Below, in pieces: positions 10,721 through 21,563 of a stretch of 64,000 bases of DNA (positions are counted from its first letter, which is position 1; every line of letters starts with the position of its first letter). The stretch is from Odobenus rosmarus divergens (Eukaryota; Chordata; Mammalia; Carnivora; Odobenidae). A program made the position numbers and the translations under genes. The notes beneath the pieces are model-generated. The model worked only from the letters and a program-made list of their open reading frames with translations, had not been told where the DNA came from and made no database searches. Location of the stretch: NCBI RefSeq assembly GCF_000321225.1, contig NW_004450483.1:2395435-2459434 (forward strand). The letters are read 5' to 3'.

Positions 10721-12284
10721 GCGGCTTCCCTTGGCCCGCGTCCTCCAGGAGCCGCGCAGTCTACGCTGGGCAGGTCCAACAGGGAGGCGAGGCTTACACA
10801 CAAGAAAGGCGCCGGGGGACAAGGCGTTGGCCCAGGCAAATGTTCGTCTTGCATTAGCTTGCTCTGCCCCCAGCGCACTGAGGGAGGGAACTGAGGCGGT
10901 AACTTGCAGGTTAAAAGTACCGGGTTTCCCCTAGTTTAAAAGACTTTTGCAAATAGTTTTCAGATTTAAGACTCCCCATCAGGCCTCCTCTCTGAAGGCA
11001 TCTGCCCTCCCACCCTTCCTAAGAGGTCAGAGGCAGAGGGTGGGCTCTGGGCCGAGGCTGTGTGTGGGGCCCCCCCGAGTCCCTTAGTGATGCATGGGTG
11101 GGTGGCCCCAGGAACTCAGGACCTGCTGGTGCCTTCTGCCCCAAGCCCAGCGCTCCTGGGCCCCTATGCTCACTTGCCCTCACGTCGTACTTACTGGCAT
11201 TGCCATCCTTGAGGCCTGGTGGCCTGGTTTACAAGTCCAGCCTGTGTCCCTCTTCCTCAGATTCCCTTTGCACCTTGCTGAGGGAATCAGCACCTGGGTT
11301 ATCCTCCTGCGACCATGGGCACGTCCGGCCCTCAACACGGGCACACTGTTTTCCTTGGCAGAGGCCTTCAGGGCTTCCCAAGATCTCCCCACGGGGTGCC
11401 TGGAAGCAGGAGGAGCCACCTGTCTGATGTGTCACCACCCCCAGACACTGCAGTATTTTGCTCTTAGGGGACTTGATCTCCCTCCTCCATATTCAGCCAC
11501 AGGAGGGAAAGCGGAAGAAAAGATTCTCAGGACTCACCTCCTGCCCTCCCTCTCTCTACCACCTGTCTTCTCCCTTCCCCCCAGACCTACGTAGAGGCTC
11601 CCCCTTGTCCAAGGAAGTGGAAAAACCCCTTACTTAGGTCAGACCCTGCATCCTCTTTATACTGCAGCTTATTTTAATGGTCGACTCTCTGTCCTCCAAG
11701 CTTTGCTTTTGGTAAGTAAGGGGAAGCTTTTGGAAATCGGAAAACCTTTTCTCTCCATAAAGTCAAGTTTTCAAGATTGCTGTCTTTCTAGGGCAAAAAA
11801 GAAATTAATTTGAAAGGTGAGCAATGACACATTCAAAAGACATGTTCTAGGTCTCTAACTTCAAAAGTGAAGATTATGATTTTGCTTAATTTTTAAGTAG
11901 CCAGGTTTGGTACTTTAATATAATTCTGCCCTAAAGGGAATCAGGACTCCATTAGAAGGTAACGAATTCCATGTACAGGGAAGAGAAAAGCAGGAATGGG
12001 CTTAAACTCTCCTGCTGTTGGCCTCTAACAATGAAAGATTGCTGAGATGTGGGGTGAGCCTGGGGGCAGGTCATGTTAATAGAACAAAGGGTCTGGTCGG
12101 CCAAACTGCAACAGTTGGCAACCACTTATCACAATTTGAGTGTCAAAGTTGAATAACAATTGTAGTTGTTAAGAGCAAGTCTGGTCTAAAAAGACCCGAG
12201 ACCATAATGGTAGTTCGAAATGTTTATATAAAGTATACAAAGACAGTATTTTAAATGCATTTCAATATTAAGAAGAGTGTTATG
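10721..12284. other. No gene recognised
   Basis: Several ORFs of 60-170 codons overlap on both strands at 11060-11600. Their composition is that of GC-rich noncoding sequence and none has a recognisable domain. Confidence 0.45.
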
Positions 12285-12482
12285 GGGGTGCCTGGATGGT
12301 TCAGTCGGTTGGGCTTCTGCCTTCGGCTCAGGTCATGATCTCAGGGTCCTGGGATTGAGCCCTGTGTGGGGGGAAGGGGGGGGTTCCTGCTCAGTGGGGA
12401 GCCTGGCTTCTCTATCTCCTGCTCCCCATGCTTGTGCTCTCTCTCTCTCTGTCAAATAAAATAAATAAAATCTTTAAAAAAA
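12285..12482 (+). mobile_element. CAN-SINE with TSD
   Basis: GGGTGCCTGGATGGTTCAG head. Duplication AGTGTTATG at 12276-12284 and 12483-12491. A GGGGGGAAGGGGGGGG tract inside suggests local slippage. Confidence 0.95.
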
Positions 12483-12491
12483 AGTGTTATG

Positions 12492-13064
12492 TATGGCTTT
12501 CTTATTTCTTCAGGTTCTGTTTATAAAACTACGTCCAACATGTTCTTTATGTTTGTAAGTGGGAACGGTTGAATATGGGATGTGCAAGCAGGCAAGAGGT
12601 GACCAGGAAGAGTAGCGTTGACAGTCACACAAGGTCACAAAGTAGAAAGAAAGTGTGTTGCAAGATGAAGGATGAGGTAAGTCTCCAAAAGGAGAGAATC
12701 AATTGCCTAGATGTTATTCCTTGAGTTCTGGGAGATGAAACCTCTAGTTGTTCTACTTAATTAAAATGAGTCCTCAGAAAGCAAGAGTGTTTCCTCCCCT
12801 CCTTCCTTCCCCTTCTCCTTTACCCCCTTCTCTGGTTCTTCCCCTTTCTATCCCTCTCACCCATTTTCCAAGGTCTTTTGCTGTATTCCTAGAAGGTATC
12901 AAAATAAGCACTACCATAATTGTACAAACATAAAAGAACAAGTGTAAGAGTGATGGTTGTAAGATGAATCCCATGGTGCTGATATTTTAAAACATATTTC
13001 AACGTAAATGTAGTAGTTTTATAGTCATTGGATTTGTGGATATTTTATATCAGTCTAGATCTTT
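12492..13064. other. No gene recognised; polypyrimidine tract at about 12790-12870
   Basis: About 80 bases are almost wholly C/T on the plus strand (CCTCCCCTCCTTCCTTCCCC...). Such a homopurine-homopyrimidine tract can form non-B DNA; no function is claimed. Confidence 0.5.
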
Positions 13065-13181
13065 TATTTTTTTTTTAAGATTTTCTTTTTGAGTAATCTC
13101 TACACCCAACATGGGGCTGGAAGTTACAACCCCAAGATCAAGAGTTGCATGCTCCACTGACTGGGCCAGCCAGGTGCTCCT
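13065..13181 (-). mobile_element. Short-body tRNA-Lys SINE
   Basis: On the minus strand a nearly complete tRNA-Lys-like head (GGCCAGTCAGTGGAGC..., CTCTTGATCTTGGGG) runs into TGTAGAGATTACTC and an A-tail. It lacks the CT-rich body of the common CAN-SINE, so it is a distinct subfamily, also seen at 20304, 55776 and 60484. Confidence 0.85.
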
Positions 13182-13196
13182 AGATCTACTTTACCT

Positions 13197-13410
13197 TTTT
13201 TTTTTTAAAGACCTTATTCATTTATTTGAGAGAGAGAGTGCATGCCATCCACTGAGCTGGGGGAGGGGAAAGGGGGAGGGAGAGGAATAAGCAGACAATG
13301 CACTGAGCACAGAGCTTGGTGCAGGCCAATCCCATGACCCCAAGATTATGATCTGAGCTGAAACCAAGAGTCAGATGTTCAACTGACTGGGCTACCCAGA
13401 CACCCCATCC
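13197..13410 (-). mobile_element. Older, diverged CAN-SINE
   Basis: T-run, AAAGACCTTATTCATTTATTTGAG, GA-rich body, and a decayed head GGGCTACCCAGACACCCC. No clear TSD. Confidence 0.85.
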
Positions 13411-13583
13411 CTAGATCTTTTTCTTAAAGGGCCAGATAGTAACTACTTTTGGCTTTGTGGGATTCATGGTCTGTGTTGTAACTACTCAACTCGGCTGTCA
13501 TAGAGCAAAAGAAGCCATAGACAACTTCCAAATGAAGGGCATGGCTGTTGGCCATGAGAACCATGTTGTGTGCCTATAAAACT

Positions 13584-13979
13584 ATTTTTTAAAAGATTTT
13601 ATTTGGGCGCCTGGGTGGCTCAGTTGGTTAAGCGACTGCCTTCGGCTCAGGTCATGATCCTGGAGTCCCGGGATCGAGTTCCGCATCGGGCTCCCTGCTC
13701 GGCAGGGAGTCTGCTTCTCCCTCTCACCCTCTTCCCTCTCGTGCTCTCTATCTCTCATTCTCTCTCTCAAATAAATAAAATCTTAAAAAAAAAATAAAAG
13801 ATTTTATTTATTTATTTGAGAGAGACACAGCAAGAGAAGGAACACAAGCAGAGGGGAGTGAGAGGGAGAAGCAGGCTTCCTGCTGAGCAGGGAACCTGAT
13901 ACGGGGCTCGATCCCAGGACCCTGGGATCATGACCTGAGCCGAAGGCAGATGCTTAACGACTGAGCCACCCAGCGCCCC
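13584..13979 (-). mobile_element. CAN-SINE interrupted by a second SINE
   Basis: Minus-strand SINE whose T-rich end is at 13584-13604 and whose remainder is at 13796-13979. The outer duplication TAAAACT occurs at 13577-13583 and 13980-13986. A plus-strand SINE (13605-13795) inserted in its tail. Confidence 0.9.
13605..13795 (+). mobile_element. CAN-SINE inserted into another SINE's tail
   Basis: GGGCGCCTGGGTGGCTCAG head and A-tail. The duplication AAAAGATTTTATTT (13591-13604, 13796-13809) is itself SINE tail sequence. Confidence 0.95.
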
Positions 13980-14044
13980 TAAAACTTCATTTATAAAAGC
14001 AAACAGTGGGCCGTAGTTTGTTGACTCCTGGGCTAGAGTATTTA

Positions 14045-14232
14045 TTTTTATTTAAAAAAAATATTTAATTTATTTTAGAGAGAGAGGGACAAGGGAGAGG
14101 GAGAGAAATCCTCAAGCAGACTCCCTGCTGAGTGCGGAGCCTGACATGGGACTCCATTCCAGGACCCTGAGATCATGTCCTGAGCTGAAATCAGGAGTCA
14201 GACCTTAACCAACTGAGCCACCCGGGCGCCCC
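14045..14232 (-). mobile_element. CAN-SINE with TSD
   Basis: Diverged minus-strand SINE, head GAGCCACCCGGGCGCCCC. Duplication CTAGAGTATTTA at 14033-14044 and 14237-14248. Confidence 0.92.
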
Positions 14233-14365
14233 TGGACTAGAGTATTTAAAGCTTCAAATAATCAGTTTGTGATAAGACTATCATTTTAGGGTAAACCATT
14301 TGGGATATTTATTGAATTGAGTTTGTAATCACTGTTCAAATGTTTATGAAAAATTATTCTCCAGG

Positions 14366-14556
14366 TACGCCTGGGTGGCTCAGTTAAGCGGCTGCCTTCG
14401 TCTCAGGTCATGATCCTGGGGTCCCGGGATCGAGCCCTGCATCGGGCTCCCTGCTCAGTGGCGAGTCTGCTTCCCCCTCTCCCTCTGCCTGCCTGTCTGC
14501 CTACTTGTGCTCTCTCTCTCTCTGTCAAATAAATAAATAAAATCTTAAAAAAAAAA
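14366..14556 (+). mobile_element. CAN-SINE, small head deletion
   Basis: The head reads ACGCCTGGGTGGCTCAGTTAAGCGGCTGCC, missing about four bases (CGGT) between CAGT and TAAGC. Body and (AAAT)n tail are complete. Confidence 0.93.
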
Positions 14557-14689
14557 GCATGAATTCCTATACAAGTGATGGGAAGTGTTCCTCTCTACTC
14601 AAAAAAGTCTGATACTATAATTTTCCACCCATGTAAATTTGGAATCTAAATTCCCACATCTTCCCATTAGTAAAAGAATTCCCATTAAG

Positions 14690-15059
14690 GTGGTGTGGCA
14701 GAGACTGGCCCGCTACTAAGCAAACCCATTTCCTCTTCTCCCCAAGCACACAGCCAGACTCCATTTCCCCACCCCCACAGTTTGGCCACTGTGTGACTGA
14801 ATTCCAGTAAATGGAATATCAGTGCAAGTGAGGCACATCAGTTCCAGAGCTGGCCCGCAAAAGCCTCCATCTTTTTTCCAGTCCACACTCTGACTATGGA
14901 CAACTCTAAAGCTGGGGAAGGGAGGGCAGAGCCAGGACGTGGAGGGCCCCATCCACTGAGTGGGAAATCTGCTTTGGGCTTCCCATGAGTGAGCAATAAA
15001 ATTCTCTTGTATTGAGCCACCGAGATTTTTGACTTAGCTGTCACAGCCAATAATGTCTT
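14690..15059 (+). mobile_element. MaLR-type LTR (MLT1/MST-like), plus strand
   Basis: Right part: ...GAGCAATAAAATTCTCTTG, then TTGAGCCACCGAGATTTTTGAC and CACAGCCAATAATG. This is the usual MLT1 3' end with polyadenylation signal and GAGCCACCGAGATT block. A SINE follows in its end. Confidence 0.6.
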
Positions 15060-15256
15060 TTTTTAAATATATATTTTATTTATTTATTTATTTATTTGAG
15101 AGCGAGAATGAGATAGAGTTCATGAGAGGGGAGAGGGTCAGAGAGAAGCAGACTCCCTGCTGAGCAGGGAGACCGATGTGGGACTCGATCCCAGGACTCC
15201 AGGATCATGACCTGAGCCGAAGGCAGTTGCTTAACCAACTGAGCCACCCAGGCACC
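15060..15256 (-). mobile_element. CAN-SINE with 18-bp TSD
   Basis: Duplication CACAGCCAATAATGTCTT at 15042-15059 and 15257-15274. Complete minus-strand SINE. Confidence 0.96.
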
Positions 15257-15379
15257 CACAGCCAATAATGTCTTAATTATGGTAATGGTGGATAGCAGTG
15301 GAGGTTTATTAATTTATTTTGGAATATCTTCAAAGGGGGAGGGTGGAGGAAGGCAAGAAGAAGGTGGAATTTTTACATT

Positions 15380-15476
15380 TATCCATCTATTCATTCAACA
15401 AGTATTTATTGAGGATTTACGTGGCTAAGTTCTGAGGATACAGAGACAGAGAAGACACAGCTCCTGTCTTTGAGGA
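15380..15476 (+). repeat. L2 3' end fragment
   Basis: CATTCAACAAGTATTTATTG, ...CTGAGGATACAGAGACAG..., CTCCTGTCTTTGAGG is the conserved L2 3' end. Confidence 0.65.
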
Positions 15477-15478
15477 TT

Positions 15479-15642
15479 CGGCTCAGGTCATGATCCCAGG
15501 GTCCTGGGATCGAGCCCCGCATCGGGCTCCTGGCTCAGCGAGGAGCCTGCTTCTCCCTCTCCCTGTCTCTCTCCCTGCTCATGCTTTCTCTCTCTGTATC
15601 TCTGTGTCTCAAATGAATAAATAAAATCTTTTAAAAACCAAA
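15479..15642 (+). mobile_element. 5'-truncated CAN-SINE
   Basis: Starts inside the tRNA-like head at CGGCTCAGGTCATGATCCC, so the A box is missing; body and tail are present. No TSD could be seen. It begins exactly at the L2 fragment's end. Confidence 0.9.
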
Positions 15643-15656
15643 AACAAATAGAGTGT

Positions 15657-16031
15657 CCTGTGATAGAAATATATCCAAGTGAGCGGGTGGGATAGAGGAG
15701 GGAGTTCCCATTTGGGGGAAGGAGGAAACAGCTTTCAAAGGCAAACAAGGCTGCCATAGCTTGGAGCCAGTTGCCTCTGTACTTGAGCAGGGGGAGGTTA
15801 GGGAGGGCAGGAGGTAGGCTAGGGAAGCAGACATCCCTTAGATCCCACCAGGCAGGTGGCAAGAGGCAGATGGTGGGGTTCAGGACTGAGCTCTGCATAA
15901 AACCTCAGGATTCAGCAGAAATCTAGTCTCACAGTGCTACCATACGAAGAGGCCACCCGGTGAGCTGAGCGATGGGTTTGAGTAAGCTTGTTGGGACTTT
16001 TACAGGTTGGCACCGTCATAGTTCTTCCCTT
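15657..16031. other. No gene recognised
   Basis: Unique-looking sequence up to a CTCF-like motif. Confidence 0.5.
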
Positions 16032-16050
16032 GGCCTCCAGAGGGCGCGCC
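16032..16050 (+). promoter_or_regulatory. CTCF-like motif, plus orientation
   Basis: GGCCTCCAGAGGGCGCGCC matches the CTCF core with two differences over 15 bases and carries the AGGGCGC end. It is divergent in orientation to the motif at 10650-10668. Confidence 0.55.
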
Positions 16051-16079
16051 AGTGCTTCCCACAAAGGTTCACTCGAATA

Positions 16080-16724
16080 CAGTAGTCTCCACTTAGACCA
16101 GGTTTTCCTGCAGTCAACCACCCAGTGGAAGCAGATGATCCTCTTTCTGACGTATAATCAGAAGGTCAGTAGTAGCCTGATGCTACGTCACTATGGCTGC
16201 GTCATTCCCCTCAATTCATCTCATCATGTAGGCACTTTATCATCTCAAAACATCACAAGAAGAAGGGTGAGTACAGGACAATAAGATAACAGAGAGACCA
16301 CATTCACATAACTTTTATTACAGTATATTGTTCTTTTTTTAATATTTATTTGAGAGAGACAGAGATAGTGAGAGAGAGCTCGAGCAGGAAGGGGGGGGAG
16401 AGACAGACACCCCACGGAGCAGGGAGCCCGATGCAGGGCTTGATCCTAGGACCCTGGGATCATGACCTGAGCCGAAGGCAGACACTTAACCATCTGAGCC
16501 ACCCAGGCACTCCCTACAGTATATTGTTCTAAGTGTTCTATTTTATTATTAGTTATTGCTGTTAATCTCTTATTGTGCCTAACTGATAAATTACACTTTA
16601 TCATGGGTATGAATGTATGTGTAGGAAAAAACATAGTATACATGGGGTTTGGTAGTATCTGTGGTCTTCAGGCATCCACTGGGCATCTTGGGATGTATCC
16701 CCCATGGATAAGGAGGGACTACTG
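16080..16724. mobile_element. Tigger/pogo-type DNA element with TA target duplication
   Basis: Left end CAGTAGTCTCCACTTAGACC and right end (reverse) CAGTAGTCCCTCCTTATCC are inverted repeats, each bordered by TA (16078-16079, 16725-16726). Inside are GCAGTCAACCACCC near the left, and GGCATCCACTGGGCATCTTG with CCCCCATGGATAAGG near the right. It encodes no transposase (about 450 bp without the inserted SINE). Confidence 0.8.
16335..16514 (-). mobile_element. CAN-SINE inside the Tigger element
   Basis: Duplication TACAGTATATTGTTCT at 16319-16334 and 16515-16530. Minus-strand SINE with a short body. Confidence 0.96.
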
Positions 16725-17019
16725 TATACATAGAATGTGTACTGTGTGTCAGGTTCAGCTCCGATCCCACAGTGTAGTAGGCGATGGGGGCGACTGATGC
16801 AAACAGATCCTTTACATGTCATGCCTGTCATGAGTCCACCAAGAGATACACACGTAGGATATCATAAGAACCCAGAGAAGGGGTGGGTTATGTGTCCGTA
16901 ATAAGTAAGGACTCCTTGTCCTCACCTTCTGGAATTTGTACACCAAGTCCTAGTTCCCTCCACACAAGAAAAATTGCCTGATTTGTTAAGCAGATGCTGG
17001 ACACCAAGCACTACATACA

Positions 17020-17168
17020 TCTAAACACATCCGATTTCCTTGAATTCTAGTAACAACCCCCTTTCCGGATGAGTAAATGGAATCATGGAGAGGTTAACTA
17101 GCAAGTGGCAGAGCCAGGATTGGAATCCAAACTTGCTGGCATTGAAATAAATCTCATGCTTTTAGGCC
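17020..17168 (+). repeat. MIR element
   Basis: CCGGATGAGTAAATGG..., GAGGTTAACTAGCAAGTGGC, AGAGCCAGGATTGGAATCC: MIR core in order. Confidence 0.7.
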
Positions 17169-17753
17169 TTCTGTTCTAGGGCTACCCGGAAGCTACACAT
17201 TTTGCTCATCAGGCCCCCAGGCCTTCTTTCCTCCAGATCGGGGCCCATTCCACCCCAGAAATCAATGACACCATCTCTCTGCATGTCCTTCTGAGAACTG
17301 TAGTTGGCTCTCTCTGGACTGTCTCCACCCCTACCCTGCCTTCCTATGCGACAGTGGGTAGATCTGGCCAGCCTTTGCCTGGGACGCTGGGCGGTCAGGT
17401 CTCCTCACAGCCCAGCCTTCTCCTACTGCAGGTATATCATGGCCACGGTCACCTGCATAGCTTCAGGCTTGGCTTTGCTCCCTGCTCCAATGCCATCTTC
17501 TGCTTCTCACACAGATTCTACTCCATGTGATGTCTGCCTCAAATTCTGCCTTCTCCAGGGTGATAACTTGCTGGCCCACAAGGACCTCTGCCTATTATCT
17601 TCCTTTCTGAAACAAATTAAATCAATTTATCAGATGTTGTCCCAAGACATATCTCTCCTATGATAATTTATTTTAGAATAGTTATCATGTATGTGATAGC
17701 CTTTCCTACTACAGGAAGACCTGAAGTGTATCCAAATTTCAATAGGCTTAAAA
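17169..17753. other. No gene recognised
   Basis: A 119-codon ORF at 17304-17663 starts in non-repeat sequence but shows no domain. I do not support it as a gene. Confidence 0.45.
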
Positions 17754-17763
17754 TATAAGATAC

Positions 17764-17959
17764 AGGGTACCTGGGTGGCTCAGTCGTTAAGCATCTGCCT
17801 TCGGCTCAGGTCGTGATCCCAGGGTCCTGGGATCGAGCCCCAAATTGGGCTCCCTGCCCGGTGGGAAGCCTGCTTCTCCCTCTCCTACTCCCCCTGCTTG
17901 TGTTCCCTCTCTCACTGTCTCTCTCTGTCAAAAAATAAATAAAATCTTAAAAAAAAAAG
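17764..17959 (+). mobile_element. CAN-SINE with TSD
   Basis: GGGTACCTGGGTGGCTCAG head. Duplication TATAAGAT at 17754-17761 and 17960-17967. Confidence 0.95.
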
Positions 17960-17989
17960 TATAAGATGTAATTAAAGTACAACTTTATA

Positions 17990-19510
17990 TTTGCCTCTAA
18001 TGCATGTTTTTGTTACTTTAAAAATATTAACTTTGAGATATATTTTAGTACTATAAAATGCACCCATTTTAAGTGCATATTTTGATGAATTTTGACAAAT
18101 TTACATAACCATGTTAGACCACCATAATCAAGATAGAGGACATTTATATCATCCAAAAGAATTTCTATGTGTTCCTTCTCAATCAATGGTTCTCAGCTTC
18201 TGTTTTGGCCAAAGGCAATCACTGATCTGGTTTCTGACCCTATAGATTAGGTTTGTCTTTTCTAGAGTTTCATATAAGTGAAATATAAAGTATGTACTCT
18301 TGTGTCAGACTTCTTTCACTCAGCATAATGTACTGGATATTCATCTGTGGACCAGTATTTCCATATTATTGTTGAATAGTAGTTTCAGTGTATTAATACA
18401 CCACAATTTGCTTTTCCATGCTCCCATTATGGACAGTGGAGTTCTTTCTTGGTCACTGAGAACAGAACTGCTATGAACATTTGGGTTTTGTGTGGACATA
18501 TGTTTTCATTCGTTTTTTAATCAATACCAAAGAGAAGAATTGCTCAGTCATCTGGTAAGGTTTTGTTTAACTTTATAAGAAACTCCTAAATTACGTGGTC
18601 ACACCATTTTACATTCCCATTAGCAATGGATGAGAATTCCAGTTGCTCCATATCTTCAACACTTAGTACTGTTAATCTTTTATAATCTGAGTCATTTTAG
18701 CAGATATGTAATGTTATCTAATTGTGGCTTTAACTAACTCTGATGACCAATGATGTTAAGCATCTTTTCTTGTGCTTATTGACCTTTTGCATATTTTCTT
18801 TTGTAAGTGACTATTCAAATCTTTTGCCAATTTTTAGAAATTGGGTTGTCTTTTTAGTGTAAGAACTTCTTTTTAGTAAAAACTTTTTATATATTAGAGA
18901 TACAGTTTCTTTGTCAGGTAAATGTATTTTCAATATCTTTTTCCAAGTTTAGGCTTCCCCTTTTATTTTCTTAACTATGTTTTTTTAAAGGGTAAAGGTT
19001 TTAATACCGATGAAGTGCAATTTATCAATTTTTCTCTTTTATAGTTTGTGCTTTTTGTGTCCTATCTAATCTCTGCTTACCCCAGTTTTCAAATATTGTC
19101 TCTTATGTTTTCTTCTAGTAGTTTTGTAGTTCTATTTTTATATTTGGGTCTATGATCCATTTTGAGTTAACTTTTTGTACATGGTATGAAACAAGGATGG
19201 ATTTATTAATTTTTTCCCCTAAGGACATAGAGCTGTTTTAGCTTCATTTGTTAACTCTATCTGTGGGGCACCTAGGTGGCTCAGTCGTTAAGCATCTGCC
19301 TTCAGCTCAGGTCATGATCTGAGGGGTCTGGGATCGAGCCCCGCATCAGGCTCCCTGCTCTGCGGGAAGCCTGCTTCTCCCTCTCCCACTCCCCCTGCTT
19401 GTGTTCCTTCTCTCGCTTTGTCTCTCTCTGTCAAATAAATAAATAAGTCTTAAAAAAAAATAAAACTATCCTTTTCCCCACTGAATTATTTTGGAACCAT
19501 TGTCAAAGAT
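17990..19510 (-). mobile_element. Old L1 3' portion, minus strand
   Basis: Reverse L1 text: CACTCAGCATAATGTACTGG, CTGCTATGAACATTTGGGTT, TTGACCTTTTGCATATTTTC, GAGATACAGTTTCTTTGTC, GGGTCTATGATCCATTTTGA. It is interrupted by a SINE and ends at a junction near 19510, where plus-strand L1 begins. Confidence 0.8.
19266..19463 (+). mobile_element. CAN-SINE within old L1
   Basis: GGGGCACCTAGGTGGCTCAG head, full body and A-tail. The flanks look like AACTCTATC and AACTATCC, so the TSD is imperfect. Confidence 0.93.
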
Positions 19511-20520
19511 CAATTGACTAATAAAACTACAGTAATCCAGAGAGTGTGGTATTAGGGAAAGAATAGGCAAGGAGAACAATGGAATAGAATAGAGCCCAAG
19601 AAATAAACCCATATGAAAATGGTCCATTTTTTATCTTTTGATCTTTGACAAAGGAACATCCATTTATGATAAAAGTCTCAACAGAGTGGGTACAGAGGGA
19701 ATATACCTCAACATAATAAAGCCCACAGCTAACATAATTAACAGGGGAAAGCTAAAGGCTTTTCTTATAAGATTAAGAACAAGACAAGGATACCCATTCT
19801 CACCACCTTTATTATAATGTTGGAATAGTATTGGAAGTCCTTGCCTGAGCAATGAGGCAAGAAAAAGAAATAAAAGGCATCAATATTGGAAAGGAACAAC
19901 TAAAACTGTCATAATTTACAGTTGATGTGATATTATATGTAGAAAACCTGAAAGACCCCACCAAAATACTATTAGAACTAATAAACAAATTCTTTAAAGT
20001 TGCAGGATACAAAATCAATATACAAAAATCAGTTGCATTTCTATATACTAATAATAAACTATCAGAAAAAGAACTAAGAATACAATCTGATTTACAATTG
20101 CATCAAAAAGAATAAAATAGCTAGGAATAAATTTAATCAAGGAGGTGAAAAGCCTGTACACTGACTAAAATGCATTGATGAAAGAAATTGAATATGACAC
20201 AAATAAACAGAAGATATTCTGTGCTCGTAAATTGGAAGAATTATAACTGTTAAAATGTATTACCCAAGAAATCTACAGATTCAATGCAATCCCTATCAAA
20301 ATTATTTTTTTTAAGATTTTATTTTTAAGTAATCTCTACACCCAACGTGGGGCTTGAACTTACAACTCTGAGATCAAGAGTTGTATGAACCAGCTAGGAG
20401 CCTTCCCATCAAAATTCTAATGACATTTTTCAGAGAAATAGAATAAATTATCCTAAAATTTTTATGGAACCACAAAGGACCCCAATTAGCCAAAGCAATC
20501 TTGGGCAAGAAGAACAAAGG
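19511..20520 (+). mobile_element. Plus-strand L1 ORF2 pieces in scrambled order
   Basis: 19511-19650 reads as the C-terminal part of ORF2 (ACAGTAATCCAGAGAGTGTG..., GAACAATGGAATAGAATAGAG). It is followed by 19655-20520, which is upstream ORF2 reverse-transcriptase sequence (CCTCAACATAATAAAGCC ... ATACCCATTCTCACCACC ... TCTTTAAAGTTGCAGGATAC). The order is reversed relative to an intact L1. Many stops. A short SINE interrupts it at 20304-20407. At 20517-20523 it abuts a minus-strand L1. Confidence 0.8.
20304..20407 (-). mobile_element. Short-body tRNA-Lys SINE with TSD
   Basis: TTTAAGATTTTATTTTTAAG, GTAATCTCTACACCCAACG, TGGGGCTTGAACTTACAAC. Target copies ATCAAAATT at 20295-20303 and 20408-20416. 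The first tRNA part is truncated or rearranged (GAACCAGCTAGG). Confidence 0.85.
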
Positions 20521-21078
20521 ATTTTGATGGATTCCTGACTCATATTTAGGTCTTTCATCCATTTTGAGTCTATTTTTGTGTATGGTGTAAGAAAATGGTC
20601 CGGTATCATTCTTCTGCATGTGGCTGTCCAATTTTCCCAACACCATTTGTTGGAGATTATCTTTTTTCCATTGGATATTCTTTCCTGCTTTGTTGAAGAT
20701 TAGTTTACCACAGAGTTTGAGGGCCCATTTCTGGGTTCTCTATTCTGTTCCATTGATCGATGTGTCTGTTTTTGTACCAGTACCATACTGTCTTGATAAT
20801 TACAGCTTTGTAATAGAGCTGGAAGTCCGGAATTGTGAGGCCACCTGCTTTGGTTTTCTTTTTCAACATTCCTTTGGCTATTCAGGGTCTTTTCTGGTTC
20901 CATACAAGTTTTAGGATTATTTGTTCCAGCTCTGTGAAAGAAGCTGATGGTATTTTGATAGGATTGCACTGAATGTGTAGATTGCTCTAGGTAGCATAGA
21001 CATTTTAATGATATTTGGTCTTCCAATCCATGAGCAAGGAACATTTTTCCATTTCATTGTGTCTTCCTCAATTTCTTT

Positions 21079-21290
21079 TTTTAAAATTTTTTATTTTTTT
21101 AAAGATTTTTATTTATTTATTTGACAGAGAGAGAGATAGTGGGAGCAGGAACACAGCAGGGGGAGTGGGAGAGAGAGAAGCAGGCTTCCTGCCGAGCGGG
21201 GAGCCCGATGAGGGGCTCAATCCCAGGACCCTGGGATCATGACCTGAGCTGAAGGCAGACGCTTAACCAAATGAGCCACCCAGGCACCCC
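21079..21290 (-). mobile_element. CAN-SINE in L1 ORF2, with TSD
   Basis: Duplication TTCCTCAATTTCTTT at 21064-21078 and 21291-21305. Complete minus-strand SINE that interrupts the RT-downstream part of ORF2. Confidence 0.95.
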
Positions 21291-21563
21291 TTCCTCAATT
21301 TCTTTCTTGAGTGTTCTATAGTTTTCTGAGGACAGATCCCTTGTCTCTTTGGTTAGGTTTATACCTAGATATCTTAAGGTTTTGGGTGCAGTTGTAAATG
21401 GAATTGACTCCTTAATTACTCTTCTTCTGTCTCATTGTTAGTGTATAAAAACACAAATGATTTGTGTGCATTGATTTTATATCCTGCCACTTTACTGAAT
21501 TCCTCTATGAGTTCTAGCAGTTTTGGGGTGGAGTCTTTTGGGTTTTCCACATAAAGTATCATA

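Larger units (their letters stand above)
13422..14032 (-). mobile_element. hAT (Charlie-type) DNA element carrying two nested SINEs
   Basis: Left part AAAGGGCCAGATAGTAACTA...CAACTACTCAACTCGGC... and right part AAAACTTCATTTATAAAAGC...GGGCCGTAGTTTGTTGACTCC. The right edge resembles the MER-type terminal sequence CAGG(G/A)GT(C)..CAAACTAC in reverse. SINEs at 13584-13979 lie inside it. The exact family name is uncertain. Confidence 0.6.

Noticed and set aside
11094..11594. 166-codon plus-strand ORF in GC-rich sequence
   Set aside because: It overlaps a 121-codon ORF in another frame and two on the other strand; no domain, no start context and no splice structure support it.
17304..17663. 119-codon ORF as a possible unique exon
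   Set aside because: Outside repeats but without a domain or splice signals in support, and composition is not distinct from the flanks.
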